Below are positions 61,854 to 64,000 of a stretch of DNA of 64,000 bases, in pieces. A program made the position numbers and the translations under genes. Each line of letters begins with the position of its first letter. The stretch's first letter is position 1. The notes beneath the pieces are model-generated. The model saw nothing but the letters and a program-made list of their open reading frames with translations, had not been told where the DNA came from and did no database searches. The stretch comes from Frigoribacterium sp. PhB24. GTDB taxonomy: Bacteria > Actinomycetota > Actinomycetes > Actinomycetales > Microbacteriaceae. The stretch spans positions 186,001 through 250,000 of the forward strand of contig NZ_RKIC01000014.1 of assembly GCF_003755185.1 (NCBI RefSeq). The letters run 5' to 3'.

Positions 61854-63203
61854 ATGAGCACCACCGCCACGACACCGTCGTCAGCCACCCCCGTCGTCCC
61901 CCCGGGGCGAGACCTCGTGGTCGACCTCGCCCGCGTCTTCTGCGTCCTGCTGGTCGTGGCGATCCACGTGATGATGGTCGGCGTCGCCGTCGACGCGACG
62001 GGCGCCGTCGTGGTGAACCGTCCCCTCCAAGAGCAGCCCTGGTTCGCCCTCTCGACGTGGGCCGGCCAGATCATGCCGCTCTTCTTCGTGGTCGGCGGGT
62101 TCGCCAGCGCCACGGCCTGGGCCGGCGCGCGCCGCCGCGGCGCCGACGCCGGCGACTTCGTCCGCGGCCGACTGCTGAGGCTCGCACGCCCGGCGAGCGC
62201 GGTCTTCGCCGTCCTCGCGATCGCCCTCGCCGTGGCGACCCTGCTCGGCGTCGATCCCGAGCTGCGCGACGTCGTGGCGACCGGCGTGGGCTCGCCGTTC
62301 TGGTTCCTCGCCGCGTACGGCATCACGCAGGTGCTCGTGCCGGTCATGGCCCGGCTGCACGCGACCCGTCCCTGGGCGACCCTCGTGGTCCTGGTCGTCG
62401 CGGCCGTCCTGGTCGACGCGGTGCGGTACGGCACCGGCGTCACGGCGGTCGGCCTCCTCAACCTGGCCTTCGTGTGGTTGTTCGTGCAACAGCTCGGCTT
62501 CGCGTACGCCGACGGGCTGTTCCGTCGGACCCCGCGGGTCGTGCTGCTCGTCGTCGCCGTCGTGGCCTACGCGGCCCTGGTCCCGCTGACGACGGTCGGG
62601 CCGTGGTCCGACGACATGCTGAGCAATCTCAACCCGCCGACCGTGCCGCTCATGGTGCTCGGGGTGGCCCAGATCTGCCTGCTCTCGCTCCTGCACCCCG
62701 CCCTGTCCCGCCTCATGACCACGCCCGCCGCCCGCGCTGTCGTGTTCGCGATCGGCAGCAGGGGCATGACCATCTACCTGTGGCACCTGCCGCTGCTGAT
62801 CGCCCTGTTCGGGGTTCTGCTGATCGTGGGCGGACCGCTCCCCCAGCCCTCGACGGCCGTCTGGTGGTGGACTCGCCTGCCGATCTGGGCCCTCGTCATC
62901 GGGCTGACCTGTCTCGTGTCGCTCGCGACGGCACGGTTCGAACTGCCACCGCGAGCGCTGCCCGAGGGCCGGCGCCGCGCCTCCTGGTGGCTGATCGGTG
63001 CGGCAGCCGTGCTCGCGATCGGCCCGCCGTTCGACGTGATGCACGAGGGCCTCGACCTGCGCAACGCGGTCGCGGGGGCGATCTGCCTGCCCCTGGCCGT
63101 CTGGCTGCTCGGCCGATCGCGACCGGTGCACGCGAGCTCTCAGCCGGCCGAGACGGCCCCGGCGGGCGGCCTCGCGACGGCCGACGAGGCGCGAGAGGGG
63201 TAG
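61854..63203 (+). CDS. Acyltransferase family membrane protein (OafA-like)
   Basis: A 449-residue polytopic protein with about ten hydrophobic helices. It begins RDLVVDLARVFCVLLVVAIHVMMVGV, with the conserved R...D..R pattern and His of the acyltransferase-3 family; IYLWHLPLLI is the later conserved His region. The acceptor (cell-wall sugar or lipid) is unknown. TAGCGT 7 nt upstream (61841-61846) suggests leaderless initiation. A GAGGCGCGG copy is at 62975. Confidence 0.86.
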   Translation: MSTTATTPSSATPVVPPGRDLVVDLARVFCVLLVVAIHVMMVGVAVDATGAVVVNRPLQEQPWFALSTWAGQIMPLFFVVGGFASATAWAGARRRGADAGDFVRGRLLRLARPASAVFAVLAIALAVATLLGVDPELRDVVATGVGSPFWFLAAYGITQVLVPVMARLHATRPWATLVVLVVAAVLVDAVRYGTGVTAVGLLNLAFVWLFVQQLGFAYADGLFRRTPRVVLLVVAVVAYAALVPLTTVGPWSDDMLSNLNPPTVPLMVLGVAQICLLSLLHPALSRLMTTPAARAVVFAIGSRGMTIYLWHLPLLIALFGVLLIVGGPLPQPSTAVWWWTRLPIWALVIGLTCLVSLATARFELPPRALPEGRRRASWWLIGAAAVLAIGPPFDVMHEGLDLRNAVAGAICLPLAVWLLGRSRPVHASSQPAETAPAGGLATADEAREG

Positions 63204-63236
63204 ACGCCCGACCGACGGGGGGTTCGGCCGGGCGTC
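63203..63236. terminator. Hairpin terminator after the acyltransferase gene
   Basis: GACGCCCGACCGA (63203-63215) pairs with TCGGCCGGGCGTC (63224-63236) with one mismatch. It begins at the stop codon. Confidence 0.72.
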
Positions 63237-63485
63237 CGGCGGTCTCGGGGCGGATCAGGAACCCGTCGACCGGAAGCCGGACAGAAGGCCCGATCACGAG
63301 GCCTGCGCTCTGTCCGCTGAGAACACTCTGCGGCTCGAGTCCATGATCCGGCTGACAAGAGCCTCGCATTCTGCTGACCATCGCCGTCGGCCCGTCGCGA
63401 GCACGTGACACCACCACCAGGAGGCGCGCGTGGCTGCCGTAGACTCGTCGCGTCCACCCGTTGACGCCTCTGCAGGAGTAAACCA

Positions 63486-63749
63486 GTGCCCACAATCGTC
63501 GTCGAGGTCATGCCCAAGGCTGAACTGCTCGACCCCCAGGGCAAGGCCGTCGCCGGCGCCCTCTCCCGTCTCGGCAAGGGCGCGTTCACCGACGTCCGCA
63601 TCGGCAAACGTTTCGAGGTCACGGTCGAGGGCGAGGTGACCGACGCGGTCCTCGCCGACGTCCGCGAGCTCGCCGACGACATGTTCTCGAACTCGGTCAT
63701 CGAGGACGTCGTCTCGATCACCGTCGCCGACGCTCCCGTCACGCTCTGA
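63486..63749 (+). CDS. purS: Phosphoribosylformylglycinamidine synthase subunit PurS
   Basis: An 87-residue subunit that joins PurQ and PurL in making [33 protein letters not shown] and [11 protein letters not shown] are the family signatures. The GTG is preceded by GCAGGAG. A TAGACT box (63440-63445) gives a leader of about 34 nt. The stop overlaps the purQ start (TGATG). Confidence 0.94.
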   Translation: MPTIVVEVMPKAELLDPQGKAVAGALSRLGKGAFTDVRIGKRFEVTVEGEVTDAVLADVRELADDMFSNSVIEDVVSITVADAPVTL

Positions 63750-64000
63750 TGCGCGTCGGCGTCGTCACCTTCCCCGGCTCCCTCGACGACCGTGACGCGC
63801 AGCGTGCGGTCCGGCTCGCGGGCGGCGAGCCCGTCGCCCTCTGGCACGGCGACCACGATCTGAAGGGCGTCGAGGCGATCATCCTGCCCGGCGGGTTCAG
63901 CTACGGCGACTACCTGCGCGCCGGTGCGATCGCCTCCTTCTCGCCGATCATGGCCGACGTGGTCGACGCCGCGAACGCGGGCATGCCCGTGCTCGGCATC
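63749..64000 (+). CDS. purQ: Phosphoribosylformylglycinamidine synthase glutaminase subunit PurQ (partial, cut by window end)
   Basis: The first 84 residues of the glutaminase subunit. [21 protein letters not shown] and the [18 protein letters not shown] motif identify PurQ. The reading frame runs off the window, and the nucleophile Cys region lies just outside. It is coupled to purS by a 1-bp overlap. Confidence 0.95.
   Translation, partial: MRVGVVTFPGSLDDRDAQRAVRLAGGEPVALWHGDHDLKGVEAIILPGGFSYGDYLRAGAIASFSPIMADVVDAANAGMPVLGI

Noticed and set aside
1-64000. tRNA, rRNA, insertion sequences, prophage or integrative elements
   Set aside because: No tRNA cloverleaf, rRNA segment, transposase, integrase or attachment-type repeat was recognised when reading both strands.

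Overview
This window is a very GC-rich (about 70% or more by eye) actinobacterial chromosome segment, most likely from the family Microbacteriaceae. The evidence is the high GC content, many GTG starts, the DUF3073-purM-purF neighbourhood, a DtxR/IdeR-type iron box, a DinB/DUF664 (mycothiol-type) protein and LAxTG-type sortase signals. I saw no rRNA, tRNA, CRISPR array, insertion sequence, prophage or replication origin. It reads as ordinary core chromosome with short accessory insertions.

Layout. 1-9.5 kb: tail of an unknown membrane protein, recQ, a CPBP protease, a sortase-anchored 5'-nucleotidase, a YpeA-type acetyltransferase, the shikimate genes aroE-aroD, and three small membrane proteins. 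9.5-17.3 kb: a sortase-anchored alkaline phosphatase, sbcD-sbcC, and an M20 peptidase. 17.4-18.7 kb: a lone AbiEi-like/DUF559-like nuclease gene between two copies of a 56-nt palindromic repeat. 18.7-24.8 kb: prpD-prpB, then an operon of alpha/beta hydrolase, APC permease and acetamidase, facing a GntR regulator that overlaps a GH13 glucosidase. 28.4-34.9 kb: a desferrioxamine-type siderophore locus (siderophore-interacting reductase diverging from desA-desB-desCD) with one IdeR box between the arms. 35-48.2 kb: MarR, DinB, a DEAD-box helicase, an RND pump, a YczR/YczE pair, a KimA-like potassium permease and an FAD oxidoreductase. 48.3-64 kb: purine genes purM, purF, purD, purC, purS and purQ (cut by the window end), mixed with DUF3073, VOC proteins, an ABC exporter, an SCP-like protein, a NodA-like acyltransferase, furA-katA and an acyltransferase.

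How the genes work together. The des genes convert lysine to cadaverine, hydroxylate and acylate it, and condense the product into a hydroxamate siderophore; the neighbouring reductase would release iron from the imported complex. furA-katA is a peroxide-defence pair with a perfect palindromic operator. The pur genes are successive steps from PRPP to IMP.

Two sequence-level patterns stand out beyond the genes. First, the 9-mer GAGGCGCGG occurs about 50 times on both strands in 64 kb by my eye count. It is enriched between genes, at protein ends, and as inverted pairs forming terminators, which resembles the DNA-uptake sequences of Haemophilus and Neisseria. Second, there are several families of long nested hairpins at gene 3' ends, one of them a 56-nt repeat with three copies. 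Many genes also have a TAnnnT box 6-7 nt before the start codon, the signature of leaderless transcripts.
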